From positions 80,172,376 to 80,236,375 of the forward strand of contig CM042160.1 of assembly GCA_023376005.1 (NCBI GenBank): DNA of 64,000 nucleotides, given 5' to 3'. The DNA is from Doryteuthis pealeii. Its lineage: Eukaryota; Mollusca; Cephalopoda; Myopsida; Loliginidae. The position numbers and the translations under genes are program-made. The notes below the pieces were generated by a model, which saw only the letters and a program-made list of their open reading frames with translations, was not told the origin of the DNA and did no database searches. Below, in pieces: positions 34,095 through 46,922 of the stretch (position 1 is the stretch's first letter; the number at the start of each line of letters is the position of its first letter).

Positions 34095-34230
34095 ATTGAG
34101 AGAAAGAATGAGGACAGGAATGAAGAGAGAGAGAGAGAGAAAGAGAGAAGAGAGAGAGAAAGCAAGAAAGAGAGAGAAAGCAAGAGAGAGAGAGACGACA
34201 GATAGACAGACAGACAGACAGACACAAAGA
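34095..34230. repeat. (GA)n / (CAGA)n microsatellite
   Basis: A GAGA-rich tract with AAGAGAG interruptions passes into CAGACAGACAGACAGACA. Copies at 36270-36400 and 61780-61905 differ in length. Open frames through it are artefacts of low complexity. Confidence 0.95.
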
Positions 34231-34689
34231 TTTCTTTTCAAAATTGGTTTTTTATGAGTATTCTGTGAGTTTCTTTTTTGTGAACGGTTTTAGAAATGAG
34301 TGATTTTGGTGAATTTCTTATTTCCAACTTACAAATCAAAGTTTATCAGTTTTTGACAATATCTTCACACAAAAACACACAAAAAACACTTGATAGTTGG
34401 TAGATGGCCACATAAACAATTAAAATAACGGCACGTGCTTGTGTTTCTATGATAAATTAGAAAATGAATGAACAATACTGCATCTAAAAATACGCAAGTC
34501 ATCTAAATAAACTTATTTTTCATGGAAGCAGCTATAACAGGGAAGAGATAACAAATGTCGAGAATTTGCAAGTCGCAATTTTTGATGATGCAAAATTGAA
34601 GATTAAGACAGAATCCAATTTACTTTTTCAATAAAACTTTAATTGAAGAAATTCAATTTTAGGTTATTGTTTATTAACTCTTACGTCCT

Positions 34690-34925
34690 AAGTACGCCAT
34701 CATTCACCATTGAAGTCACATTCATTTTCCTGATCCGTCCAAACGAGTTAGCCTTTGTTTTAAGAATGTGATATTAAACATATTTGAGTTTTGATTTGAG
34801 GGAAATACAGGTAACTTTAAATGAAAGGCGCATTTTAGCCATTTTATTGATAAATCCTTATAAGAAATGGGGCTCTGGACTTTAGAAATCTAATTCTCAT
34901 AGGAATGCCTACGAGTTAAAGATGT
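34690..34925 (-). mobile_element. MITE-like repeat, family D (arm A copy)
   Basis: Same element as 3298-3530 on the opposite strand. It has many more base differences here than in A' or A'' (for example CTTACGTCCTAAGTACGCC against CTTAACGTCCTATACCGCC), consistent with poor consensus near the fold. Confidence 0.6.
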
Positions 34926-35224
34926 GATTAAATTTGAAAGAGTTTTTTAAAGATCGAAAATGACTGAAAAACAGTTTTGCTGGAAATTTATTGCAGAGAA
35001 AAATAATTTGAACCATAATAGAAACGGAAAAACAGGACATGAAATTTTCACAATTAGAGACAAATTCATCAGGATTCAGATCAATGGCTCAACCTTTTTT
35101 TTACCCTGGACGCCTTTTGACCCTATTTTACTCTAGTGGAACTCCAATTTAGCCTTTGGATGTTTTAAAATCCTATTGTTAATTTTATAGTTTAATACAT
35201 TTTGCTTGCTGGGTCACAAAAAAA

Positions 35225-35272
35225 TGTTATATGGTCAGGGGGTCCAACATGGACCCCTGGGGACCATATACA
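35225..35272. other. Fold-back junction between arms A and A'
   Basis: The centre of symmetry lies near 35248. In A'' the uninterrupted sequence reads TATGGTCCCCA, then GGGGTCCACATGGACCCC, then GGTTGAGAACC. At the junction the same 18-bp quasi-palindrome is followed by TGGGGACCATA, the reverse complement of what precedes it. The turn therefore sits on a 7-bp inverted repeat with a 4-nt loop. Confidence 0.93.
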
Positions 35273-35577
35273 TTTTTTTGTGACCCAGGCAATGCAAAAT
35301 TGTATTTAACTATAAATTAATAGGATTTTTTAAACTCAAATGGCTATTGGAGGGTCCACTAGAGTAAAATAGGGTGAAAAGGGGTCCATGGGTAAAAAAA
35401 AGGTTGAGAACGCATTGTCTGTAATCTGATTGAATTTGTTTCTATTGTTGAAATTTCATGTCCTGTTGTCGTTTACTATTATGTGCAATTTTTTTCTCTT
35501 GATAAATTTCACAACTGTTTTTCAGTCATTTTCATACTTTTTAAAAACTCCTTTCAATTTAATCACATCTTAACTGT

Positions 35578-35815
35578 AGCATCCTGATGAGAATTTTCTA
35601 AGTCCAGAGCCATTCTTATAAGGAATGTATCAATAAATGGCTAAAAATGGCCTTTTCATTTAAAGTTACCTGTTATTTCCCTCAAATCAAAGACTGCTAA
35701 ATATGTTTAATATCACATTTAAACAAAGGCTAATCGTTTGGGACGGATCAGGAAAATGAATGTGACTTTCAGATGGGTGGAATGAGGCGGTATAGGACGT
35801 TAAGAGTTAATAAGA
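35578..35815 (+). mobile_element. MITE-like repeat, family D (arm A' copy)
   Basis: Inverted counterpart of 34690-34925: GCATCCTGATGAGAATTTTC to GCGGTATAGGACGTTAAGAG. Confidence 0.6.
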
Positions 35816-36269
35816 CAATAACCTAAAATTTGGATAATTTCTTCAATGAAATTGTTTTATTGAAAAGTAAAGTTGGATTCTTGTCTTAATCTTTCATTTT
35901 GCATCATCAAGATATTTCGACTTGGCAAAGTTTACGACATTTTGTATCTCTTCCCTGTTTATAGCTGCTTCCATGGAAAATAAGTTTTATTTTAGATGAC
36001 TTGGGTATTTTTAGGATGCAGTATTGTTCATTCATTTTCTAATTATCATAGAAACACAAGCACTGTCGTTATTTTAATTGTTATGGTGGCCATCTACCAA
36101 CTTTGATCAAGGTTTTTTGTTGTGGTTTTTTTTTTGTTAAGATTTGTCAAAACTGATAAACTTTTGATTTGTGAAGTTGGAAATAGAAATTCACCAAAAT
36201 CACTCATTTCTAAAACCGGTTCACAAAAGAAACTCACGAATACTCATAAAACAATTTTGAAAAGGGAAA

Positions 36270-36400
36270 TCTTGTGTGTCTGTCTGTCTGTCTGTCTATC
36301 TGTCAGTCTGTCTCTCTCTTGCTTTCTCTATCTTTCTCTCTTTATTTCTCTCTCTGCTCTCTCTTTCTATCTCTCTCTCCTATCATTCCTTGTCTCATTC
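36270..36400. repeat. (CTGT)n / (CT)n microsatellite (arm A' copy)
   Basis: Inverted counterpart of 34095-34230. Confidence 0.9.
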
Positions 36401-38779
36401 TTTTCTCTATTCTTATTTCTTTACTTTCCAACTCTGAATGACATTGTTTGCTGACAAATAAATAGATAAATAAATAAATGTTGCTAGCTTGACCCCATTT
36501 TTTTATAGCCCATATCTACTCGCCATAATTAATTTGCTTATGTATCCCTCCCCCCCTTCTATTTACCCCATCCCCAATCCCTCTTCATTCTCCAGTTTCT
36601 CAATATCCTTTGTTGATAATGTAAGCAAATATTTTTTTCAATATGACAATTTATATAATGTAGTTGCACTGCAATCAACTAGCATACTGTTAACATTATA
36701 AAGTCCAGTTGAAAACGAGGAATAATAGAATATTTATTTTTAAGTTTGGTTTGGTTTTACGGCATATCAACCTCAGTGGGTCATTTTGTCATCTCTTTTG
36801 TCTCTTGTAGAAATTTTGTTTTATCTTCTTCAAAACTTTTGGTGACTTTAAACTTGTTAAATATTATGTGCTTTTTTTAAATTTATTTCTTTTTTGAGTG
36901 ATACTGATTTCAATTTCCTAGAATTCCCTTCAAGATTTTTGCTATCACTTTTGCTATTTCATCTTTTTAAAAGGGTAGCCAATTCTTGGCTCCTATTCTA
37001 TGTTTAGTAATATTTTTATTGGCAAATTTCCTTAAAGAAATTAGTTTTTTATAAAGTGAAATATATTTTAGCCTTACCTTTTGATAATCTTCTCTTTCAT
37101 GTATTTTTTTTATTGTAAGATGTAAATCTCTTATGATAAGTTGGAAGGCTCAAGAGTAACCTTCCAAACGTGGGTAATGTGTGTACATAATTACTCGATA
37201 CAGAAGTTATAAGATATTAACAGATTAATTTGTGAGCACATAGAGAAATACATACAAGACACAAATACATTATAGTATATATAAAAAGTATTAATACTAA
37301 AAAGTAGTTAATAACAAAAATCTTTTATTGATTGTTTTCTGTGACCCAACCAAATTTTAGTCATTTCCTGATTTTCATTTTTAACACAATTTTGGATAAT
37401 ATATTAACCAATATGAAAATAGAACTGTGTGTTTATTTGTTAAACCTATCTCATCTGATTAAAGCAACACAAAAAACATTTATATTAGCTGTCTACATGA
37501 CACTTTTTCTAAACACGTAAAAGGGTTTTCGTATTTATTGTATCCTTATTAAACTTTATAGATTTTTTTGAAATTGTATAGATGTTAAAATAATTCTATA
37601 GATTTATTATTATAAAATTTTTTATATATTTTTATTTTTGTTATTCTAAATATTCTAAATTTTAAAATACCTTGGATTTCTGAGGGCACAGCATCTACAC
37701 TGACTCTAAGAAAGGCTAACGATGTGGTCAGGGCAACTTTAGGGTTTATTCTTTTGATATAGGAAGACAATTTGAAAGCGCAGATACATTCTTTGATTTG
37801 CTGATCCTAGACATAATCCAGTTAGAATGATGATTGAAGAGAAAGTGCAATGAAATGTACTGCTCATCACAGGGATTGAACACACAACCTCTAGGTTATG
37901 AGTAATGTTTAAAAAAAAATAGATCTGTCACCCCTGTTAATTAGAATGGTTCAGACTGTGGAGAGATAGAAAAAACCAAGGCCAGTTTCTCTCCAGAGAC
38001 AAACTTTTTTCTCTTGCTTGGACTTGGAGAACCTTTGCCACTTAGCTATAAGCCCCTCTCATCCCCCACCAACCCTATTCAGGATTTTTTCCAGTTATTG
38101 AGTCAAGTGGATTTGCATTAGAGAGGAAATAGAAGACAAGTGTTAGGAAGTTAAAGTGAACATAATGACAAAGATTATTTCCTTGCTTTTAAAAACTACA
38201 AATAACAAATCTAATCAATTATATTAATACGTTTGTACTAAATCTTCCATCTGTTATCATCCCGCTAAAATGCTCTGCTGGTTAAAAATGAGAACGTCCA
38301 AATTGTTCAAGATGCAATGTAAAAAATGTAAATCCTGATTATATGGTGTCGCTTAATCGCAGATTTCTTATTTGTCCCATTTTATTTCACCCAATTTTAA
38401 AAATGAAACATTCTAATTGGTTTGTGTCTACCCAATGTAAAATTATAATGAATTGAAAAAAAGAAAAGAAAAAAAAAAGGAAGCTACATGTCCCTTTATT
38501 TGTAATATTGAAATTGTGAATTATGGAATATATTTTGGTAATTTTGATCTTATAGCGTCCTGGCCTCCTGCCTTAATTTAGGCTATGTTTTTAGCAAGCC
38601 AGCATCAGGTGAATTTCAAGAATCACTTAGATATTTTCTGAGTCGTGTTTTTGTCACTTTCTTGTTAGCAAATTAATGTAGACATTTTGAATGCCTCCCC
38701 ACAGATTTTTATCAGTAAATCAAATATAGATATTTTACAACCCCCCTTTAAGAAAGAGTGAGAGAGAGTTAAATCAAGA
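36401..38779. other. Arm A' counterpart of 31736-34094
   Basis: No gene. The same anonymous intron sequence in reverse complement, including the SINE-like stretch at 37790-38060. Confidence 0.7.
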
Positions 38780-39225
38780 TTCTTTATACTTTTTACATAT
38801 TGAACTATTTAGCAATAGCTCTTAAATAAACATATCAAACATTGTAATAATTAAAATTATCATACTGTGGTGTATCCTCAGATCCTACTAGTCAGGATTA
38901 TTTTACTTTTTACATATTGAACTATTTTAGCAATAGCTCTTAAGTAAACATATCAAACATTGTAATAATTAAAATATCATACTGTAATGTATCCACAAAT
39001 CCTACTAGTCAAGATTAGGACCATATGACCTTAAGGTACCCCTTTTGCGATTTCGATTCGTGGGAAATTTTTTCCATTTACACCAACAAAATCCGGTTAA
39101 TTGTTTACAGACGATTTTTAGATTTACATATTGAACTATTTACCAATAGCTCTTAAGTAAAACATATCAAACATTGTAATAATTAAATTATACTGTGGTG
39201 TATCCACAGGTCCTGCTAGTATTAT
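38780..39225. repeat. Tandem array (arm A' copy)
   Basis: Inverted counterpart of the three-unit array at 31311-31735. Confidence 0.85.
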
Positions 39226-39992
39226 AATATTACACACCTACCTTATCTTTATATATTGTTTCCATATATATTTTATTATTTGTTATTTTAAGACTAACAT
39301 CTAAGAAGAGGAAGGAAGGAAAAATGGATAAAAGATAATGTTAATATTGTCTCTATGAATGATCATGGTAAAGGATATACTTTATGGGGGTGATATTATG
39401 TACATGAGGGTGATCTGAAAGTAAAGCCTTCAATATCTTTCCACAGAAATTATATCAGATACATGGAGCCAATGAGGCTGTTGGATAGAACAGGTTTTCA
39501 GCTACCAAATGCTATCTTTCCAATATAGCTATTACCATTTTTTTATAAATTTTGCTCAGCAGAGATGAACAAGAATCTGCAGGTGAGTGCATAAGTGTGT
39601 GTGGGGGGGGGGGTGTTATCAAAGTAGTAGTGAGTTTGAACCTCATTCGAGACCTTGCGTCCAAACTAAGATTTGTTTAGTAAATAGCCTTCATAAGTGT
39701 CTACGTATATGTGCTTGCGTATGGGTGTGTCTAATACGTGAAACGTTGTTGAAGAAATTGTGTTGGTTCAGCGCATTTCGTGTGTTTAAGTTTTTATCCC
39801 CAAGTGAGGCCAGAGGATACGTTATTATAAATTTAGATCTGCCTATTTGACTTATTTCCTTTGGATCCATCCTTAATCCATGGATCCCAAGATATAACAC
39901 TCCCAATAATGACTCTGTCCAAAAAAGGGGATTTTCGAAGCAATGATCAATACATTGTGATTCTCTGTGTACAGATCATGTGGAACTCACTT

Positions 39993-40450
39993 TTACCAAA
40001 CCTTTTCCTGCCCTGTCGCTGGGGCGTTAGAATACACAGACTCTGCCAATGTTGGCAGTGGGTGGCGAAACGTGATGCTTAAGGATGGAACCTTGGTGGC
40101 TGAGCAGTCCATGACATGCATCACTCCACTTTGATCCTTACTTAGACTAGACGAGTGGTTAGAGACACCACCTCCGATCAATCGGCTGGTCACATCAAGC
40201 CCTAGCACCTATATGATTGTCCCAACCCTATTGCCCTTATGGCAAGCCCCAAACCTTTTTAACATATATGTGCTAGAAGGCAGTGGCTGAGGGTGTTCAT
40301 GTCCTGAGAATGACGTTAAACTCTCCGATACTGAAGTTCCAGTTTTGGAGCTCTGGGGAATGTGGAGCGCTTCTTCATCACTATTACTCCCAGGTCCACT
40401 CTGACCCGGAGTTATAGTACTTGATAGGGTCCCATCTATAGGTTAAATAG
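39993..40450 (-). mobile_element. Dispersed repeat family A (arm A' copy)
   Basis: Right part of repeat A in reverse orientation. The left end is missing because of the deletion shared with A''. Confidence 0.8.
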
Positions 40451-40741
40451 AAAAACAAAAGTTTAAAAAACATTGAGAACCCATCAAGAATGAATAAAAG
40501 AAAATGTCTATGGCATAAAATGTATGGAAAATAATATTATCTAATAATAAACATAATAAGTCCAAAAGGGCCTTTGTCGGCGACCAATCAGAGCACACGT
40601 TACGAGGCTCAGTTTGGACCGCCAATTTTGATAGTGAAAACTGCTATCCACCCTCTTGCCGCTGGAATCTATCTCGGAAGGACGTAAATTTATACTCCAG
40701 GCGTTCACGGAACGAGAAGAAATTGGAACAGCAAAGGCATA

Positions 40742-41444
40742 TTTTCGAAAAGTACATATAATGCCATTCTTTTTTCATATAATGCCATTTTGTTTTGTTT
40801 CTTTATAATGCCATTGTTTTTCGTTTCTTTTTCAGTTGCTGCCATGAATTGAACTGGTGAGCATCGCACTTTCATTGTGGAAATGTTTATCAAAACAAAC
40901 GAATCTGTAACTGCAACACAAAGAGCGTTCCGTTTGCACTTCAATCTTGGTAGACATGATCCCGTACCAGCTCGAAACACGATCTTGTTATGGGTTACCA
41001 ACTTCAGAGCTACTGGATCTGCATTGAAACGAAAATCAACCGGCCGACCTCGCACCGCCAAAACTCCAGAAAATGTGGCAGCGGTAAGAGCTTCAGTTCA
41101 ACAGTCTCCACTCCGTTCCACATTTAAACGCGCCCAGGCTCTTAGACTTTCCGAAAGAAGTTTGCGAAGAATTCTTCACAACGATCTTCAAATGCATCCA
41201 TACAAAATGATGTTGATAAACGTTTCCACAATGAAAGCGCGATGCTCACCAGTCCAATTCATGGCAGCAACTGAAAAAGAAACGAAAAACAATGGGATTA
41301 TAAAGAAACAAAACAAAATGGCATTATATGAAAAAAGAATGGCATTATATGTACTTTTCGAAAATAAAAACACTTTTTTGTTTCTTTACTTCATTTGCAT
41401 TTTATTAAACCTACAAATGTGTCAGATCATTTTGCCTGACCCTG
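40742..41444 (+). mobile_element. Tc1/mariner-like MITE, truncated (arm A' copy)
   Basis: Counterpart of 28433-29181. The transposase fragment is on the plus strand from codon METFIK-like at about 40883 through NDLQMHPYKM. One outer TIR end is missing: GAACAGCAAAGGCAT joins ATTTTCGAAAAGTAC directly, the edge of the 593-bp deletion. Confidence 0.85.
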
Positions 41445-41456
41445 TATATATATACA

Positions 41457-41765
41457 AGTTTTGTTGAACTGTACAGACAATTCTTGTCAGACGAGTTCTG
41501 GGTTGATCCTTTCTAATTTTCGGCCATCTTTTTGGTGTCAGGGTGGAACTGGTGTAACAGTCCACCAACGGTTTCAAAACGAGCGCTTTCGGCAATACAG
41601 TTTGCCATCATCAGGTAGGAAACGATGGTATATTTCGTGTCTTGTATCAAAACCTTTGGTGGACTGTTACACCAGTTCCACCCTGACACCAAAAAGATGG
41701 CCCGAAAATTAGAAAGGATCAAACAAAACTCGTTTGACAAGAATTGTCTGTACAGTTAAACAAAA

Positions 41766-41767
<2 letters not shown>
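41457..41767. mobile_element. 310-bp hairpin element (arm A' copy)
   Basis: Counterpart of 28109-28420. On the minus strand the loop has CTGATGA, GGCAA/TTGCC and GAAA. Confidence 0.8.
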
Positions 41768-41810
<43 letters not shown>

Positions 41811-41812
41811 CA
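41768..41812. repeat. (TA)n microsatellite (arm A' copy)
   Basis: Longer than its counterpart at 28070-28107 and interrupted once. The A'' version is at 56362-56403. Confidence 0.9.
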
Positions 41813-42407
41813 TCTAGCAGTTTCACATAAGTTGTTTTTGATAGAAGCAAAACAAAACTTACCAATTTACCATCATTAATAAACAATCATTTTATTGTCA
41901 TTATAACCAACTGAAAATCAAGTATTAATGTAGATTGTCTTATTCAGCAAACATGAAATAAACCTTTTTAAATTAAATTTTTCTAATACACAAAAAGCAT
42001 CTCATTTATTTTTAATGATCAAATGTCTTCTTTTTTATTTAAGTGAATAAATCCATCTATACATATATAAAGGGCAGTTGTGTGGGTGTATGTCTAGAGG
42101 AAACTACAAAAATACAATTAATGTCAAAGTAAATATGTATACATATTCACTATCACCAGATCTTGCTTTTTGAGCAAAACTAATAAAGAATTGATTTATA
42201 TTTGTGAAAATAATTAAACAATAAAATTTCTAGGAGTGAGACTATATTTTTTGCTCATTCCCTGCCATTATCCAGGCGACACTGAGTAAATAGAATAAAT
42301 AGTGTAACATAGATTATTACTTTATGAACAATATTTAAAAAAATATTCATTTTTAAATTTCATTTTCTTTTTCAAAATATATGAATAAAAATGTCAACAG
42401 TAGAGTA

Positions 42408-42693
42408 TTTCTTTTTACTGCCTACTGGTCTTCAAAAAAGGGACACATGACGCTTCTTTTTTACTGCCTACTGGTCTTCAAAAAAAGGGACACATGACGC
42501 TTCTTTTTACTGCCTACTGGTCTTCAAAAAAAGGGACACATGACGCTTCTTTTTACTGCCTACTGGTCTTCAAAAAAAGGGACACATGACGCTTCTTTTT
42601 TACTGCCTACTGGTCTTCAAAAAAAGGGACACATGACGCTTCTTTTTACTGCCTACTGGTCTTCAAAAAAAGGGACACATGACGCTTCTTTAC
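42408..42693. repeat. 46-bp VNTR, six units (arm A' copy)
   Basis: CTGCCTACTGGTCTTC occurs six times. The flanks match those of 27177-27470 inverted. Confidence 0.95.
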
Positions 42694-43713
42694 TGATGTT
42701 ATTAAGTTCATTTAATAAACACCGTGAAACTGTACAAGGAAAAACAAATAACATTTAATAAACGGATAATGGTGAATACTTTTAAAAAGAAATAGAAAAT
42801 CCTTTTAAAAAAAGTGAAAGCTTTTACTGTTGTCACCTATCCCGACCAGTGGCATAAAAACTCTAAAGGCTGATTTCCCCTTACCCTTTTCCGTTTACGG
42901 TTCATAGACTGCAGAAACCAGTGATCGGCCACAAATGGTATTAAACCCATTAAACTATTCTAAATTGAATTCTGTGGTTGTAGTTAATTTTTATAAACAA
43001 AAATAACTACATAAAAATAAAGACATAATTAAGTTTAGTGGCAGTTACATTGTCTCTTTAACTGATTCTAAAAGATGAGACAATTTATTTGATTTTCAAA
43101 ACAATGTTTGTATTGTCATTTTCTTTGGACACTTCTAAGTCTTAAAAATGGTAACGGCATTATTTTAAATGATGTCTACAAATGATGATAAAAGTTGAAT
43201 GTAAATACGAAAAGACACAGTTTATACAATTTTCCAAATAAGATTATTTCTTTTTGTCATCTTGTGTGACTGTAGCCTTAAATTGGTTTGAAAATGTTGT
43301 GGGTAGGGGGTGATCTGTGAGACTAGCCGTTTTTAGACACTTGGCTTTGTTAGCAGCAATGATTGGATTCATGGCAGACGTGAATTTCAAAGGGGCAGAA
43401 ATGTCCACATAGATGACATGAATAAAGTGCATTCCATTAAGGCACTTTATAGTTTGAAATTGTCATGTAAATGTCAAGGCTGTTACCAATGTCAGGACAT
43501 TATCATTATCTAGGCATGCTGACAGCACAGATTCCCTTGACTCCCTTTTACCATCTTTCCCTATCGTTATCACATTTGGCAAGTTCTATGAACTTTCGAA
43601 ATATAAACAGTTGAATTTGGAAAACGGTGGACAAAAAAAAGACCTATTTTTTCTGAAAATAGTTGGACAACATATTGTTTTCATCGATAAATCCCATTTA
43701 CAAGAAAACTGGG

Positions 43714-44188
43714 GTACCATTATAGTATGTGTCCCACAAAATCAGTTCTCTCTTATAGTATGTGGCCTACCATAAAAAGCATATTATAAGGTTATAATAA
43801 TAACTCCTAACCCTAACCCTATTTCAGAATTTTAGAATATTTTAGAATTAAATAGATCTCTGATTCATGTAAATTAGGGATAAATTCTTTTTTAATTATT
43901 CTTAATTACTATTTACAGCTTATAACTGAATTGCATTTCTTGAAATTGAATATATGTGAAAAATAATTAGTTTCAATAAATTGCCTACTACTTATATCTA
44001 TAAATATACTCTTACTGAGGTAGGACACATTCAAACCGAGTAGGCCACATACTATAACAGAATGAAAAAGGTTGGCCACATACTATAACAGAATCAAAAA
44101 AAGGTAGGCCACATACTATAACAGAATCAAAAAGGTTGGCCACATACTATAACAGAATCAAAAATGTTGGCCACATACTATAACGGCA
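43714..44188 (+). mobile_element. TIR family B (arm A' copy)
   Basis: Counterpart of 25688-26151. The array of GGCCACATACTATAACAGAA units at the right end has five complete units. Confidence 0.85.
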
Positions 44189-44404
44189 CCAAAAAACTGT
44201 TTAAGATTAAGCAATGAAATTTGGTATATATAAGTAAAATGTTCTGGTGAATATGAAGGAACCCTTAAAACGTCCTAATTTGAGTGACTTCTAGTGGCAA
44301 TGCTCATGGCATCCTAAAATTGTGTAGACATTTGTATTTTCAGTGGGTTCCATCTGAAGAAATGCTTATAAAATCCTGTCAAATCTCAAATGAAAGGATA
44401 TTGA

Positions 44405-44640
44405 TTTATGATTTGTAGCTCAGTCAAAAGAGCATCCGACTAGAAACCACATGGTCACAGGTTAGATACCGGCCCTCGCCAACTCAGCATTTGAGTAACA
44501 CAGGGAAGTAAGGAGCTGATGGTAGGTGTGGTGCTCCACTTCAATCACCAAAAGAATCTCCTAGGTCTAGCACTTGTGAAAAGGGGATTGACTCCCTCGC
44601 TGTTTGGCTGATACTGACTTTAGGCCACCTGTTGACTTTA
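44405..44640 (+). mobile_element. SINE family S2 (arm A' copy)
   Basis: Plus-strand tRNA-like head TTGTAGCTCAGTCAAAAGAG and GGTTAGATACC, then the S2 body. Counterpart of 25233-25465. Confidence 0.85.
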
Positions 44641-44884
44641 CTTTTTTATCTTGTTTTTATAACTTATTTTACGATGAGAAAAATGCCTAATATTTGAACA
44701 CCCATTTTTTTTTGCGTGTAATTCACTCACAAGATGGTGTTTGTATATTTTGCTTTTTTGTCAAATTTGGCAGAAAAATAGAATAAAGAATGCCAAACAT
44801 GAATGATTTTTAAGGTAAATCAGTGTAGATAACGTATGCTTTCTTTTTCTTTTTTTCTTTTTTTGGAATGGTGATTCCAAACAA

Positions 44885-45665
44885 AATACTGGACATAATT
44901 TTATTAAAAAATACATGAAAAATTAATAATTCTATTTCACCAAATGCTAATAGAGACAAATTTTAACAATGAAAAGTTACTATGCCACAGAAGCGGAACT
45001 GTTAGCAGTTTAGATTAGTTAGTTACTTTTGAGTAAGCCATTCTCAAAGTTCCGCTTCTGTGGCATAGTAATTTTTCAGGTAATCCTTAACTATTTCCTC
45101 ATAAATTCCTACTATAAAATAAACTGAACCCTCATTTTATGTCCGTGTTTTTGCAATAAATGTTTTATTTTTCTTGCCCCCGTTATTTTACAATACTAAA
45201 AATATTTTCTTTATTTATTTTAATATTCACTTCAATGTGTATATTCTAAAAGTTTTTATTTTGTGAGAATGGTTAGTTTTAAAGTGGGGGGCTCCTTTTG
45301 TTGTTGTTATTTCTTTTCTTTTTTTTTTGGCTTTGGTACTCTAAAATAAAAACCTCAGATTTTAATCATCATCGACGAAAAAACAAAATTACAGTCATAA
45401 AAGGAGGATCCAATTTATGCCTAAATTGTAAAACGAGCCCCCCACTTTAAAACTAAATTACTAATTGTAAAATAACGGGTGCAAGAAAAATAAAACATTT
45501 ATTGCAAAAATACGGACATAAAATGAGGGTTGTTATTTTATGGTAGGAATTTACGAGGAAATAGTTAAGGATTACCATTTTTCATTGTAAAAATTTGTCT
45601 CAATTAGCATTTGGTGAAATAGAATTATTAATTTTTCATGTATTTTTTTATAAAATTTGTTATAA
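44885..45665. mobile_element. Long-TIR element with nested MITE (arm A' copy)
   Basis: Counterpart of 24222-24981. The nested 94-bp MITE is at 44978-45070. Confidence 0.85.
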
Positions 45666-46379
45666 TAAAAGTTATAATAAAAGAAAATGACAGATATAAA
45701 CATAAATCAATTTTCTTTTGTTTGATGTTCGACAGGATTTTATGGGTTTATGCCTTTCTTTCTTTTTCTTTCTTTTTTTTCCCCACTTTATAAAATTCTA
45801 ACAATTTTTAATCTGCTTATTCCATGTCAACATAGAACTTGAAATAACAGCGGATTCTTTTATCAGCTGATTATCAACTTTTGTGTAAACGCCCATTCCA
45901 TTCTTCTGATGCTTGCATTCCAGTACTTTTCATTAGTAAACAATATGTTGACTCTCAGATTGTTTTCATTCCAAAAATATTATAGCATTTTCAAATGGAA
46001 CCTACTAAAAATGCAAATGTGTATGTTTTAAGGTGGCATGAGCATTATTACTGAAAGAGAATTGCTGATTTAGCTGAGTAGATTTTGTCCTTACCCTCAT
46101 GTTAAGGATGCCCACATTTTTCATTATGCCCTCATAGAGAGGTGGTAATTAAATACTAATAAGTATATAATTATGATTCTATTAATCTATGATTGAAAGA
46201 AAATCGTACAGATTAGATTCAAGTTTTCAAAGAGAAAATTCAGTTATTTGCTGCATTGCAAGAACAATAGAGGAAAGTTTTGGATTAGATGATGGGGGGG
46301 GGAAAAAAACAAAACAAACTATTCATTTATAGGCAGAAGCTAAAGGAAAATCTTTTTTTCCAGTTTCATTTCAATAAGT

Positions 46380-46655
46380 TAGAGGCATTCATGGTGTAAT
46401 GGTTATCATTGTAGGGAATAGACAATATGATCCGACTTCAAATCCTAGATACTATTTGTATTTCACATAGAACTAATACCATGTGGGAAGATATACATCC
46501 AACTATTCTCCTTCAAACTATGGGCAAATAGTAGGGCAAACTGGGCTCTTAACCTTGGTATGGCAACCAGTCTAGAAGGAAAACTGTGAATTCAAACCTC
46601 CACTTAAAAACTGACCTTGTCACATCCTGCTCGTGGCAGAGGCGTTGAGTAAATA
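46380..46655 (+). mobile_element. SINE family S1 (arm A' copy)
   Basis: Head CATGGTGTAATGGTTATCAT. Counterpart of 23225-23510. Confidence 0.8.
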
Positions 46656-46673
46656 AATACATTTCTAACAAGT

Positions 46674-46748
46674 TGAATTTTGGTAAAATTAGTTCCACAA
46701 GGTTCTGCTTGAATTTTGGTAAAATTAGTTCCACAAGGTTCTGCTTGA
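46674..46748. repeat. 32-bp tandem duplication unique to arm A'
   Basis: TTGAATTTTGGTAAAATTAG and CCACAAGGTTCTGC occur twice in tandem. Arm A has one copy at about 23168-23214. Confidence 0.9.
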
Positions 46749-46922
46749 GTTTTACCTCATGACTAATCAATTTGCTAAGGTTTTTCTTTTTCGCTTTATT
46801 AAAATGTGAAATTGTTAACACTACATCTAAAAATTAATCAGTGCAGTTCAGATTCTGAGTTTTGGCTAAATTTTTTTTTTTTTTCAGTAAAATCATTTCG
46901 ATAATTCTTGTGTCTTTTGCAG

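Larger units (their letters stand above)
17339..35248 (+). repeat. Arm A of a large inverted duplication
   Basis: This segment reappears as its reverse complement at 35249-52671. Matched landmarks: XKR exon 22801-22997 with 46923-47119, SINE 23225-23510 with 46380-46655, VNTR 27177-27470 with 42408-42693, MITE 28433-29181 with 40742-41444. Base identity is very high, with mostly single-base indels and changes in microsatellite length. Arm A alone carries a roughly 593-bp segment (29103-29695) and an 86-bp segment (29869-29954) absent from the other arms. Confidence 0.97.

Noticed and set aside
34044..34241. Open frames through the GA/CAGA tract on both strands
   Set aside because: They are low-complexity Arg/Glu or Leu/Ser repeats from microsatellite sequence and differ in length between arms.
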